40,948 nucleotides of DNA from HGM04593 sp045588345. GTDB lineage: Bacteria; Bacteroidota; Bacteroidia; Bacteroidales; Bacteroidaceae. The notes under the pieces were generated by a model, which made no database searches, was not told the origin of the DNA, and saw only the letters and a list, made by a program, of their open reading frames with translations. Positions within the stretch are counted from its first letter, which is position 1; the number at the start of each line of letters is the position of its first letter. Below are positions 23,274-31,577 of the stretch, in pieces. The position numbers and the translations under genes were made by a program. The DNA lies in assembly GCA_045588345.1 (NCBI GenBank), contig JAZNDZ010000130.1, positions 1 through 40,948 on the forward strand. Direction: 5' to 3'.

Positions 23274-25541
23274 ATGAAAACCATAAAAATCTTTGTCGCT
23301 TCGTCCGATGAGCTGCGTGAGGAACGCCTTGAACTATCCGATCTTTTTGCGCATCTTAACCGCGTGTTCAAGTGTCGTGGCATTGAACTTGAAATTTCCA
23401 AATGGGAGTTTCTTGATGAGTCTATGGGGCCTCTGCACAAGCAAGAGGAGTATAACCGCGAGATAAAGACCTGCGACATGTGCCTTGTGCTTTACTGGAC
23501 AAAGATTGGCGACTATACCCGCGAGGAACTGGAAGTTGCATACAATGAACTCCAAGCCGGTCGTAAACCATACAAACTCTACATATATTTTAAGGAAGTT
23601 GGGGAGATAGGTAAAGATGTAATGGAATTCAAGGCTGGTTTCGAAAGACATTATGGTCATTTCTATTGTAAATATGAGAATATTGACACCCTCAAACTGC
23701 GTTTCGTATTGCAACTGGAGAATTATCAGAACAGCGGTGCAATAAAGGTCGAGGATTCTATGGTAAAGGCTGACGGTATTGCATTGGTAAGTCTTGATAA
23801 TATACCTTTTGCCTCCAACAATGAGCGTTATCGAGAACTCAAACAACGCATGGCGAAGCTCCGTGAGGAGATAAACTCTTTTGAAACGGTGCTCAAGGCT
23901 ACACCGAACGAAGTTATTGAGAATATGCTCAATGACAAACGCTCCGAATATCATGAACTTAGTGAAGAACTTTCCAAACACGAGAAGGCGCTTTTCGGCA
24001 CAGCCTTGCGCATGGCGCAATATACAGGTCAATGGGTCTCGGAGCGTATGCAACGTGCAATGTCGTTGTTTGAGGAGGGAAAGGTAAGCGAGGCCAATGC
24101 TGTCCTTGATGAGGCTGAGCGTGATGCCGATGCTATACTGGCTGCTTATCACCAAGCAAAGGAAAATGCTGTTCTTTCCGTTGATGAACTTCTTCTGAAG
24201 GCATCGGTAATGCTTGCTGATACAGCCTTCCCTGTAGATGAACGTATATCGCATGCAGGCGACCTGCATAAAAAGGCACTTACGCTTTCTCGTGAATGTG
24301 GCATAGAAAAAGAGAAACTCTCAAAGGTCTTAGGTGAATATTATAATTATCTTTTCGAGTATGCCAAATACGAAGAGGCAATGTCTGTTGCTAAAGAAAA
24401 GTTGGAACTTGATAAAGGGCTTTTCGGTGAATATTCGGCAGATGTTGCAACCGGGTATAACAATATAGGTGCTGTCTACAGTAGTCAAGGCAACTATTCT
24501 GTCGCATTGGAACATTACAATAAGGCACTTGGCATTAAATTGGCAATCTATGGCGAGCGTCATCCTGATGTTGCAAACAGTTATAACAATATAGGTTTAG
24601 TCTACCATAGTCAAGGTGATTACCCGGTAGCCTTGGAATATTACACTAAGTCGCTTGACATTCGTTTGGCAATCTTTGGCGAGCGTCATCCTGATGTTGC
24701 AGGAAGTTATAACAATATAGGTGCTGTCTACGATAATCAAGGTGATTACCCGGTAGCCTTGGAACATTACACTAAGTCGCTTGACATTCGTTTGGAGGTT
24801 TTTGGCGAGCGTCATCCTGATGTTGCAAACAGTTATAATAATATAGGTTTTGCCTACTATAGTCAAGGTGATTACCCGGTAGCCTTGGAACATTGCACTA
24901 AGTCGCTTGACATTCGTTTGGAGGTTTTTGGCGAGCGTCATCCTGCTGTTGCAAACAGTTATAACAATATAGGTGCTGTCTACTATAGCCAAGGCAACTA
25001 TCCTGCCGCATTGGAACATTACACTAAGTCGCCTGACATTCGTTTGGAGGTTTTTGGCGAGTGTCATCCTGCTGTTGCAGGAAGTTATAACAATATAGGT
25101 GCTGTCTACGATAGTCAAGGCAATCATCCTGCCGCATTGGAACATTACAATAAGGCTCTTGAAATTCAATTGGCAGTCTTTGGCGAACGTCATCCTGATG
25201 TTGCAACCGGGTATAACAATATAGGCCTGGTCTACTATCGTCAAGGCAACTATTCTGTTGCATTGGAACATTACAATAAGGCTCTTGAAATTAGTTTGGC
25301 AATCTTTGGCGAGCATCATCCTGATGTCGCAGGAAGTTATAACAATATAGGTCTTGTCTACCACAACCAAGGTAACTCTCCTGCCGCATTGGAGAATTAC
25401 AACAAAGCACTTTGTGTTTTTATTGAACTATTTGGGAAACATAATCCCTATACTGCTTCTATATGTGCGAGTATCAGCCGATTGTATTTTAGTCAAGGTA
25501 AATATTTTGCTGCGTTGAAATATTATTGGAAGGGGTTATAA
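23274..25541 (+). CDS. DUF4062 and tetratricopeptide-repeat protein
   Basis: This 755-residue soluble protein has three parts. Residues about 3-90 match DUF4062, a TIR-related fold, with the start IKIFVASSDELREERLEL in place of the usual V-SST-x-DL-x-ER. Residues about 185-385 are helical and charged, with coiled-coil potential. Residues about 386-755 are nine tandem 42-residue TPR units of the kinesin-light-chain type, with core YNNIG-x-VY-x2-QG-x-Y-x-VALEHY; the last is degenerate. DUF4062 plus repeat proteins occur in bacterial sensing and immune-like proteins, but no enzymatic residues can be assigned here. There is no signal peptide and no NTPase domain. The gene sits between a duplicated promoter and looks inserted between rlmH and nadC. 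Function unknown. Confidence 0.85.
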   Translation: MKTIKIFVASSDELREERLELSDLFAHLNRVFKCRGIELEISKWEFLDESMGPLHKQEEYNREIKTCDMCLVLYWTKIGDYTREELEVAYNELQAGRKPYKLYIYFKEVGEIGKDVMEFKAGFERHYGHFYCKYENIDTLKLRFVLQLENYQNSGAIKVEDSMVKADGIALVSLDNIPFASNNERYRELKQRMAKLREEINSFETVLKATPNEVIENMLNDKRSEYHELSEELSKHEKALFGTALRMAQYTGQWVSERMQRAMSLFEEGKVSEANAVLDEAERDADAILAAYHQAKENAVLSVDELLLKASVMLADTAFPVDERISHAGDLHKKALTLSRECGIEKEKLSKVLGEYYNYLFEYAKYEEAMSVAKEKLELDKGLFGEYSADVATGYNNIGAVYSSQGNYSVALEHYNKALGIKLAIYGERHPDVANSYNNIGLVYHSQGDYPVALEYYTKSLDIRLAIFGERHPDVAGSYNNIGAVYDNQGDYPVALEHYTKSLDIRLEVFGERHPDVANSYNNIGFAYYSQGDYPVALEHCTKSLDIRLEVFGERHPAVANSYNNIGAVYYSQGNYPAALEHYTKSPDIRLEVFGECHPAVAGSYNNIGAVYDSQGNHPAALEHYNKALEIQLAVFGERHPDVATGYNNIGLVYYRQGNYSVALEHYNKALEISLAIFGEHHPDVAGSYNNIGLVYHNQGNSPAALENYNKALCVFIELFGKHNPYTASICASISRLYFSQGKYFAALKYYWKGL
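24432..25541 (+). repeat. 126-bp tandem repeats encoding the TPR units
   Basis: The motif encoding YNNIG recurs every 126 bp (for example 24456 and 24582). Units fall into sub-types by the second-helix sequence: units 2-4 share GDYPVALE, units 5, 6 and 8 share a PAALE form, and units 1 and 7 share NYSVALEHYNKAL. Neighbouring units are nearly identical at the DNA level, implying recent duplication or gene conversion. Confidence 0.88.
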
Positions 25542-25635
25542 CGTGCTTGCTATCTTTAAGGTTCGTCTAAATAAGTTTTTAGCAACTTGTATGGGATTGA
25601 CAATATTTACCCCAAGTAAATTAAAACGGTTCTTC

Positions 25636-25670
25636 CTTTGTGCTAATTGAGAGAATTATTTATCTTCGCA
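25636..25670. repeat. 35-bp direct repeat, copy 2 (promoter-containing)
   Basis: Partner of 23217-23251, located 2419 bp downstream, immediately ahead of nadC. Confidence 0.9.
25637..25668 (+). promoter_or_regulatory. nadC promoter
   Basis: TTTG at 25637-25640, a 20-bp spacer and TATCTTCG at 25661-25668. It is 30 bp ahead of the ATG at 25698 and lies over the start of the longer open frame, which supports the shorter nadC protein. Confidence 0.75.
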
Positions 25671-25697
25671 GAAAATAAATTTAAAACTGATAGTGCT

Positions 25698-26549
25698 ATG
25701 AATGTAAAAGACGAACTTATCGATAGGCTTATCGACCTTGCATTTGCCGAGGATATCGGCGATGGTGACCATACGACCCTTTCGACTATCCCGGCCGAGG
25801 CTATGGGAAAGAATATGCTTCTTATTAAAGAGGATGGCGTTCTTGCGGGCATAGAAATGGCAAAGCGCATTTTTGCACGTTTCGATGAGGCACTGCAGGT
25901 AGAGGTGCTCATTGAAGACGGAACTGAGGTCAAGAAAGGAGATATTGCAATGTATGTTACAGGCAGTGTGCGTTCGCTGTTGCAGACGGAGCGCCTTATG
26001 CTCAACGTGATGCAGCGAATGAGCGGTATCGCTACAATGACCCGCCGTTATGTGAAGGAACTTGAGGGCACAGGCACTCATGTACTCGATACACGCAAGA
26101 CCACTCCCGGTATGCGAATAATGGAGAAAGAGGCTGTGCGCATCGGTGGCGGTGTAAACCACCGTATTGGACTTTTCGACATGATTCTTATCAAGGATAA
26201 CCATGTTGATTTTGCAGGCGGTATTGAACAGGCGGTTTCACGCGCAAAGGAGTACTGCAAGGCTTGTGGCAAGGATTTGAAGATTGAAGTAGAGGTACGC
26301 ACGCTTGAGGACCTTCAGAAGGTGATTGACATGGGAGGTGTACAGCGCATCATGTTTGATAACTTTGATACAGAGAAGACGCGCAAGGCTGTGGAGATGG
26401 TTGCCGGGCGTTACGAGACCGAGTCTTCGGGCGGTATTACATTTGATACGTTGCGCGACTATGCTCTCTGCGGTGTCGATTTTATTTCAGTGGGGGCACT
26501 TACCCATTCTGTCAAGGGGTTGGATATGAGTTTCAAGGCAGTCAAGTGA
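25698..26549 (+). CDS. nadC: Nicotinate-nucleotide pyrophosphorylase (carboxylating)
   Basis: This 283-residue quinolinate phosphoribosyltransferase converts quinolinate and PRPP to nicotinate mononucleotide, CO2 and pyrophosphate in de novo NAD synthesis. Visible family marks: EDIGDGDHTT near the N-terminus, NVMQRMSGIAT, the PRPP/quinolinate-binding DTRKTTPGMR, GGGVNHRIGLFDMILIKDNH, EVEVRTLEDL, and the C-terminal SSGGITFDTLRDYALCGVDFISVGALTHS. Length equals that of known NadC. The start 17 codons further upstream was rejected because it overlaps the promoter. No nadA or nadB is in the window. Confidence 0.95.
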   Translation: MNVKDELIDRLIDLAFAEDIGDGDHTTLSTIPAEAMGKNMLLIKEDGVLAGIEMAKRIFARFDEALQVEVLIEDGTEVKKGDIAMYVTGSVRSLLQTERLMLNVMQRMSGIATMTRRYVKELEGTGTHVLDTRKTTPGMRIMEKEAVRIGGGVNHRIGLFDMILIKDNHVDFAGGIEQAVSRAKEYCKACGKDLKIEVEVRTLEDLQKVIDMGGVQRIMFDNFDTEKTRKAVEMVAGRYETESSGGITFDTLRDYALCGVDFISVGALTHSVKGLDMSFKAVK

Positions 26550-26642
26550 CAGCGCTTGGTTGACAGATAGTTCCCTTTTGCTGATTTTATTGTCTTGGCA
26601 GCGAGCAAATATGTAAATTGCACGGTGTAAGCAAAAGATGCA

Positions 26643-27731
26643 ATGGCTTGGAATATAAAGAAAATAACAGTTGAATATGTAATTTATCTCCTTTTCTGGA
26701 GTATTCTGCTGTTATCTCCAATCTTGGGTTCCATAATCAAGGATGTCTCTTTTTTTCCTACGTTTGAAGAGATGCTTTCTTTTTGGAAATTCTTGCTTCC
26801 GGCATTGATTCTGTTTGTTCTTAATAATAATATACTTATGCCTTTCCTTCTTGATGGAAAGAAGGGAAGGCTTTTTGTGCTCTATCTGTTATGTATAATA
26901 GTGGCATGCACCATTATATATATGTCTTTTCCTTTGGAGGAACCGCCGGGCATCGGTAGTGTAAGGCATCCGGTCAAACGTGAGGTGTGGGGTTTTTTCG
27001 TAAATCCGCGCAATGTGCAGATACTTATAGCGGTGTTTGTCCTGGTATTCAATATTTGTGTCAGGCTCTTTTTCTTTACAATACGCCGCGATGAGCATCT
27101 GAAAGAACTTGAAAAGGAACACCTTCGTTCTAATCTTGAATATCTGCGCTATCAGATAAACCCTCATTTCTTCATGAATACATTGAACAATATACATGCA
27201 CTGATAGATATTGACAAGGATAAGGCGCAGGTGGCTATTCAGGAGTTTTCAAGGATGATGCGCTATGTGCTTTATGATACGTCCGAAGCGTCAGTTCCGT
27301 TAGAGAAAGAGGTCTCGTTCATGAATGGATATATTGACCTCATGCGTCTGCGATACACGGACAAGATTGAGATTAGGACAAGTTTTGAAAAAGATACACG
27401 GGGGATATGTGTCCCGCCGATGCTTTTTATGCAGTTTGTGGAGAATGCATTCAAACATGGCGTTACATATAAGAAGAGAAGTGTCATTGATGTTGCATTG
27501 CATGTTGATGAAGATGGCAGAATGATTGTTTTCACCTGCCGGAATACAATGCCGGGCAATCCCGAAGGGTCTTTGCCGGCAGTGCGGGGCGGTATAGGCG
27601 TAGAGAATGCCAGAAAGCGGCTTGAACTGCTGTTCGGAGAAAAGGCAACAATGCTAATAGACAATGACAGCGAATGGTATAATGTTAAACTTGAAATTCC
27701 GGTAAGATATGGTAAGGTGTATAATAGTTGA
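26643..27731 (+). CDS. LytS/YehU-type sensor histidine kinase
   Basis: This 362-residue inner membrane kinase has four likely membrane segments (about 10-32, 46-68, 76-96 and 124-146). A short coiled linker precedes the His_kinase (PF06580) domain with phosphoacceptor His175 in YQINPHFFMNTLNN. The ATPase part shows the N-box QFVENAFKHG near 268 and a G-box GGIGVENARKRLELLF near 318. There is no large extracellular sensor, so the signal is probably sensed in or near the membrane. Its 3' end overlaps the response-regulator gene by 23 bp, a clear coupled two-component pair. Confidence 0.93.
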   Translation: MAWNIKKITVEYVIYLLFWSILLLSPILGSIIKDVSFFPTFEEMLSFWKFLLPALILFVLNNNILMPFLLDGKKGRLFVLYLLCIIVACTIIYMSFPLEEPPGIGSVRHPVKREVWGFFVNPRNVQILIAVFVLVFNICVRLFFFTIRRDEHLKELEKEHLRSNLEYLRYQINPHFFMNTLNNIHALIDIDKDKAQVAIQEFSRMMRYVLYDTSEASVPLEKEVSFMNGYIDLMRLRYTDKIEIRTSFEKDTRGICVPPMLFMQFVENAFKHGVTYKKRSVIDVALHVDEDGRMIVFTCRNTMPGNPEGSLPAVRGGIGVENARKRLELLFGEKATMLIDNDSEWYNVKLEIPVRYGKVYNS

Positions 27732-28449
27732 TGACGAACCTTTGGCGGTTGCACAGATGGAAAAATATGTTGAGCGTGTTCCTTTTTTGGAAAATGTGAG
27801 GTCCTGCTCATCCGCAACAGAGGCAATGGAGATACTTTCTGAGGGGGATGTAGATGTAATGTTTGTTGATATAAGCATGCCTGATATAAGTGGAATGCAA
27901 CTGGTGCGCTCGCTGTCGAATCCTCCAATGGTTGTTTTTACGACAGCACATTCAGAATATGCGGTAGAGGGCTTTAAGGTTGATGCAGTGGATTATTTGC
28001 TCAAGCCCATAGGCTTTGACGATTTTCTTAGGGCTGCCAGTAAGGTCAAGGAGATGTTCGTGTTGAAGAACTCGCAGAAGTGTGCCGAAACTGTGGTTGA
28101 GGCAAGAAACGGGGATTCGTTGTTTGTGAAATCTGATTATAGAATAATCCGTGTTCCTGTTGATACCATTATGTATGTTGAGAGCATGAGTGAATATGTC
28201 AGAATTTTTGTAGAAGGCCAGGCAAAGCCCATTATTTCGCTCTTGAGCATGAAAAAAGTAGAGGAAGCGTTGCCTTCCGATACATTCATGCGTGTTCATC
28301 GTTCCTATCTGGTTAACCTCTGCAAGATAAAGGAGATTTCCAAGATGCGTATCGTGTATGACAATAATGTGTATATACCGATAGGCGATATGTACAAGGC
28401 TCCCTTCTTTGATTATATTGAAAAGCATTTTGTAGGGAAGAGCAGTTGA
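27709..28449 (+). CDS. LytTR-family response regulator
   Basis: This 246-residue transcription factor has a receiver domain (1-120) with the acidic pair Asp8/Asp9, phosphoacceptor Asp54 in FVDISMPD, and the conserved Lys99 in YLLKP. A LytTR DNA-binding domain spans about 140-240 (DSLFVKSDYRIIRVPVD, YVESMSEYVRIF, FMRVHRSYLVNL). The ATG lies inside the kinase gene in another frame, giving translational coupling. Targets are not evident in the window. Confidence 0.95.
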   Translation: MVRCIIVDDEPLAVAQMEKYVERVPFLENVRSCSSATEAMEILSEGDVDVMFVDISMPDISGMQLVRSLSNPPMVVFTTAHSEYAVEGFKVDAVDYLLKPIGFDDFLRAASKVKEMFVLKNSQKCAETVVEARNGDSLFVKSDYRIIRVPVDTIMYVESMSEYVRIFVEGQAKPIISLLSMKKVEEALPSDTFMRVHRSYLVNLCKIKEISKMRIVYDNNVYIPIGDMYKAPFFDYIEKHFVGKSS

Positions 28450-28531
28450 TGAGGTTGACGGTGCGCGTGTATTATTTGCGCTGAACAGAGACTGTTTGTT
28501 GTGTGTTTTGTATGTGATAAATTATTGCGTT

Positions 28532-28999
28532 ATGGAACATGAGGATTTTATGAGAATGGCCATTGGGTTGGCCGTTGAGAATGTAAAGAGTGGCGGAGGG
28601 CCATTCGGGGCTGTTATTGCCAAAGATGGTGAAGTGGTTGCAACCGGTGTGAACAGGGTTACGCTGAATAATGACCCAACTGCGCATGCCGAAGTGAGTG
28701 CAATCCGCGAGGCTTGCAAGAAACTTGGTACGTTCAGTCTTGCCGGTTGTGTCATATATACATCATGTGAACCTTGTCCAATGTGCTTGGGAGCGATATA
28801 TTGGGCGCATCTTGACAAAATCTATTATGGTGCCGACCAACATGATGCTGCGGCTGTGGATTTTGACGATTCGTTCATTTATCGCGAACTGGAACTCAGG
28901 CCCGAAAACAGACACAAACCTGTTGCGAATCTTCTTCACGAGGAGGCTTTGGCACCATTCAACGCTTGGCGCGAAAAAGAGGATAAGGTCGAGTATTGA
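28532..28999 (+). CDS. Guanine deaminase-like nucleoside/base deaminase
   Basis: This 155-residue zinc enzyme of the cytidine/deoxycytidylate deaminase fold has the zinc ligand and catalytic glutamate in HAEVSAI (His52, Glu54) and the PCPMC motif (Cys82 and Cys85). The C-terminus (HDAAAVDFDDSFIYRELELRPENRHKP) is like that of Bacillus-type guanine deaminase (GuaD), where C-terminal residues close over a neighbouring subunit's active site. TadA-type tRNA adenosine deaminase is the main alternative. An upstream in-frame Met adds 12 hydrophobic residues and was judged unlikely. Confidence 0.85.
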   Translation: MEHEDFMRMAIGLAVENVKSGGGPFGAVIAKDGEVVATGVNRVTLNNDPTAHAEVSAIREACKKLGTFSLAGCVIYTSCEPCPMCLGAIYWAHLDKIYYGADQHDAAAVDFDDSFIYRELELRPENRHKPVANLLHEEALAPFNAWREKEDKVEY

Positions 29000-29049
29000 T
29001 TGTGCTGTTTAGGCCTTTGTGTAAAAATGTTCTTATTTTTAAAAATAAT

Positions 29050-29075
29050 CCTTGGAATATTTGCGTGTTCCAAGG
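29050..29075. repeat. 8-bp inverted repeat over the tRNA-operon -33 element
   Basis: CCTTGGAA (29050-29057) and TTCCAAGG (29068-29075) are perfect arms around a 10-bp centre that holds the TTTG -33 element. No T run follows, so a terminator is unlikely. Confidence 0.6.
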
Positions 29076-29091
29076 AATTGTTCTACCTTTG
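29060..29091 (+). promoter_or_regulatory. Promoter of the tRNA-Ser/Glu/Glu cluster
   Basis: TTTG at 29060-29063, a 20-bp spacer and TACCTTTG at 29084-29091, about 33 bp ahead of the tRNA-Ser 5' end. Confidence 0.7.
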
Positions 29092-29124
29092 CAACGCAAA
29101 ATAAGGGCGTAAGCCAATTCAAAT

Positions 29125-29211
29125 GGAAGTTTGGGTGAGTGGCTGAAACCAGCAGTTTGCTAAACTGCCGTACGGGTTACCGTACCGGGGGTTCGAATCC
29201 CCCAGCTTCCG
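29125..29211 (+). tRNA. tRNA-Ser (GCT)
   Basis: 87-nt class II tRNA with acceptor GGAAGTT/AGCTTCC, anticodon GCT in the loop after CAGTT, a long variable arm (TACGG/CCGTA), T arm GGGGG-TTCGAAT-CCCCC and discriminator G. CCA not encoded. Confidence 0.95.
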
Positions 29212-29224
29212 CTTATTTTTGCAC

Positions 29225-29296
29225 GGCGCTTTCGTCTAGTGGCTAGGACACATGCCTCTCACGCATGGAACACGGGTTCGATTCCCGTAGGCGCTA
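29225..29296 (+). tRNA. tRNA-Glu (CTC), copy 1
   Basis: 72-nt cloverleaf with acceptor GGCGCTT/AGGCGCT (G1-T72 wobble), anticodon CTC, T arm ACGGG-TTCGATT-CCCGT, discriminator A. It starts 13 bp after tRNA-Ser. Confidence 0.94.
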
Positions 29297-29376
29297 CAAA
29301 ACAGTAACTGCAGCAAGATTGTTATTAGGACGCATGCAAAGCAGTGAAAGTTTTTAGGGCACACATTTATACTTAT

Positions 29377-29448
29377 GGCGCTTTCGTCTAGTGGCTAGGA
29401 CACATGCCTCTCACGCATGGAACACGGGTTCGATTCCCGTAGGCGCTA
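29377..29448 (+). tRNA. tRNA-Glu (CTC), copy 2
   Basis: All 72 bases are identical to copy 1, 80 bp downstream. It is the last gene of the cluster and is followed by a terminator. Confidence 0.94.
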
Positions 29449-29455
29449 CTTCAAG

Positions 29456-29479
29456 AAGAACCTTTCCGGTTCTTTTTTT
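29456..29479. terminator. Terminator after the tRNA cluster
   Basis: Stem AAGAACC (29456-29462) and GGTTCTT (29468-29474) with a five-base loop, then a T run. It lies 3 bp from the end of the minus-strand glycosyltransferase operon and may serve both directions. Confidence 0.75.
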
Positions 29480-29482
29480 CTT

Positions 29483-30580
29483 TTACATCTTTGTCCAAAA
29501 GTCAAGATATTCCGTGGCGACTTTTTGAGGGTTGTGGTGCTTATGTACAAACTCTATGCTTTCTCTTTGCAGGGTTGCAATCTTATCTTTGTTCTGTATA
29601 AGCCATTCCAATTTGTCGTATACGTCATCCTCGCTTGGTGTAACATTTATCATTGGACGTAGTTTGTCTTCTCCAAGGATGCTGTAACACTCTTCTTCGG
29701 CTCCGCCTACTACTATTTTGCCTTTAGACATTGCGAGCAGGGCGTTCATTGCCGGTGAATAGCCATAAAGTTGGTCAAGCAGTATGTCGCAGTCGTTTAT
29801 CATCTTTGAGTATTGCTCGAAAGGTACGCTCTCGGCTTTCAGTATCTCGCACTCCTTGGGGTGGTTGTGCGCAATGCGTTCAAGTGCACGCAACATTATG
29901 TCTGTTCCCTTGTATATGCTCCGCTCTTTCTGTATGCCGATGAAGAATCGTATTTTTCGCATGTTGTTGTAGTATTGCGTCACGCTGTTGTCCGGCTCGA
30001 CCGGGAATGGTATATATGTAAGTTTGTTGCTGTGTCGGTCGTTGTAGGCGGCATAGTACTCGTAGAGTCCGGCTATTATCCCATTGCAACTCCCGGCAAT
30101 TTCCTTGTTGAGGCGAGCCTTTGGTGTCTCTTTCCAATCGGCCTCCTGCTCTGCTACATAGCGGTTTGAGATTCTGTTGTTGCCAATGTTGAAATCGGAG
30201 TAGCGGAACATGTAGGGGGTGCTTGTGCAGGCTTCTACCCAATAGGCATCCATTCCGTATGCTCCAAGGAAAATTTTTTTATTGTGTTTCTTGAGGTATC
30301 GGTATATGGGAACTATGCGCTCGGCCTTTAGTTCAAGGAACATCGGGTTTATGAGTTGGACTATGTCGTATCCGCGTAATTGGGGCAAAAGTGTGTATGC
30401 TTTGATAAGGTAATTCAAGCCGCCAAGTTTTGTGTAGTTGCGCACGAGTGATATATCGCATTTATAGTCTTTCCAGAAATCGCCGTTGCTGACAACGCAT
30501 ACCGTGTGTCCAAGAGAACGTAACCCTTGGGCAAGTGTCCAATGGACGTTGCTGTATTCTCCAATCAAGAGTATCTTCAT
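29483..30580 (-). CDS. GT4-like glycosyltransferase
   Basis: This 365-residue protein has the two-Rossmann layout of GT-B enzymes: MKILLIGEYSNVHWTLAQGL at the start, a central IFLGAYGMD, and a C-terminal nucleotide-sugar half with FIGIQKERSIYKGTDIMLRAL and DILLDQLYGYSPAMNALLAMSKGKIVVGG, where retaining GT4 enzymes carry their sugar-phosphate-binding acidic residue. No membrane helix is present, so it is probably peripheral at the inner membrane face. It is the last of three glycosyltransferase genes; its start overlaps the stop of the previous gene by 4 bp. Donor and acceptor cannot be predicted. Confidence 0.8.
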   Translation of the reverse strand: MKILLIGEYSNVHWTLAQGLRSLGHTVCVVSNGDFWKDYKCDISLVRNYTKLGGLNYLIKAYTLLPQLRGYDIVQLINPMFLELKAERIVPIYRYLKKHNKKIFLGAYGMDAYWVEACTSTPYMFRYSDFNIGNNRISNRYVAEQEADWKETPKARLNKEIAGSCNGIIAGLYEYYAAYNDRHSNKLTYIPFPVEPDNSVTQYYNNMRKIRFFIGIQKERSIYKGTDIMLRALERIAHNHPKECEILKAESVPFEQYSKMINDCDILLDQLYGYSPAMNALLAMSKGKIVVGGAEEECYSILGEDKLRPMINVTPSEDDVYDKLEWLIQNKDKIATLQRESIEFVHKHHNPQKVATEYLDFWTKM

Positions 30581-31575
30581 TTTTTGGCTGGTTTATGGTC
30601 GGGTACTATGATGCGCAGTATTCTCATGCCGAGCGGGCGGTTGGCAAGCGCTCTAAAGAGCCTGTATTTGTATGAATATGATGCCTTGGGCAGGGGAAAC
30701 AATCCTATTGGCGACAAGCGTGACATGCATGCGGTGTAAGTCTCATCGGCTCTTCTGCCATCGAACATCATGTTGAGTATCGCGTCAACGGTGAGCATGC
30801 GAAGTTTGTGCTCAATTCCTTCGGTCTGTATTGTGCTGGCATTTGTGATGTTCTTTTCTTTGAACGCTGCAAGTCTTTCAATTATTGTAAAGAGGTTGTC
30901 TATGCGTCTTGCCTCAAATTCTCTCGAACTGTTTGCGGTTGTGGAGCCTTCCCTTATGCAGTAGCAGTAGAGTGTTGCGTTGCTTGCTATAAGGGTCTGT
31001 GCATGGTAATGGAGAAGGGTGTTGAACTCTTCGTCTTCGTGAAATATATTGGCTGTAAATTTTGTACCGGTCTCTATTGCAAGTTTTCTTTGGAAAAAAT
31101 ATGTGCATGGACTTCCGCTCAGGTTGTTGTCCCTCATGAAAATAGCCCCGCTTATAGTGTTGCTTGTCTTGACCTGCTTCCTGCTGTCAGTTGTAATGGC
31201 GCTTTTGCTTTTCTTGACAATATAGTTGAAACGCAATATCTGTGGACTTTCCTGTCTCAGAATTGCAAGGCATTGAGCAAATTGTCCGTTTTTGAGCAAA
31301 TAGTCATCTGCATCAACGAATTGTATATATTCCCCCTTTGCAGCCTCTATTCCTTTGTTTCTGGCTTCACCTGGTCCGCCGTGGTTGCTCTCAATCAATT
31401 TGATGTTGTCTCTGTGGAGTGCATGTATCCATGTGGGCGGGAGCGGTGAACCGTCGTCTACAACAATGATTTCGTAGTCTTCGTTGGCAACGCCTTGTCC
31501 TGTGATGCTGTCAATGCACTGCGCAAGAAGTTCTTTGGGCAGGCTGTAATGGGGTATAATGATTGAAAGCAGCAT
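30577..31575 (-). CDS. GT2-family glycosyltransferase
   Basis: This 332-residue GT-A enzyme has N-terminal LLSIIIPHYSLPKELL, the nucleotide-binding VVDDGSP near residue 40, the GEARNKGIEAAKGEYIQF stretch, and the DXD-like metal motif VDADD near residue 96. The C-terminal region is helical and basic, as in capsule or LPS side-chain transferases. It lies 2 bp after the preceding transferase gene and overlaps the next, so all three are one operon. Confidence 0.88.
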   Translation of the reverse strand: MLLSIIIPHYSLPKELLAQCIDSITGQGVANEDYEIIVVDDGSPLPPTWIHALHRDNIKLIESNHGGPGEARNKGIEAAKGEYIQFVDADDYLLKNGQFAQCLAILRQESPQILRFNYIVKKSKSAITTDSRKQVKTSNTISGAIFMRDNNLSGSPCTYFFQRKLAIETGTKFTANIFHEDEEFNTLLHYHAQTLIASNATLYCYCIREGSTTANSSREFEARRIDNLFTIIERLAAFKEKNITNASTIQTEGIEHKLRMLTVDAILNMMFDGRRADETYTACMSRLSPIGLFPLPKASYSYKYRLFRALANRPLGMRILRIIVPDHKPAKK

Positions 31576-31577
31576 GG

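Noticed and set aside
23334..24269. A 311-codon antisense frame opposite the DUF4062 part
   Set aside because: It has no recognisable domain, and the plus strand has a strong promoter and a family match.
24597..25370. A 257-codon repetitive frame antisense to the TPR region
   Set aside because: Its repetitiveness is imposed by the 126-bp repeats of the real gene; no start signal or family match.
24432..25541. Regular repeats that could suggest a CRISPR array
   Set aside because: The repeats are 126 bp, contiguous and coding, with no spacers; likewise the 69-bp repeats at 40611-40948 are coding LRR units.
29225..29448. Duplicate tRNA-Glu genes as an integration (att) site
   Set aside because: Both copies are full length, share one cluster with a terminator, and no integrase or foreign block lies next to them.
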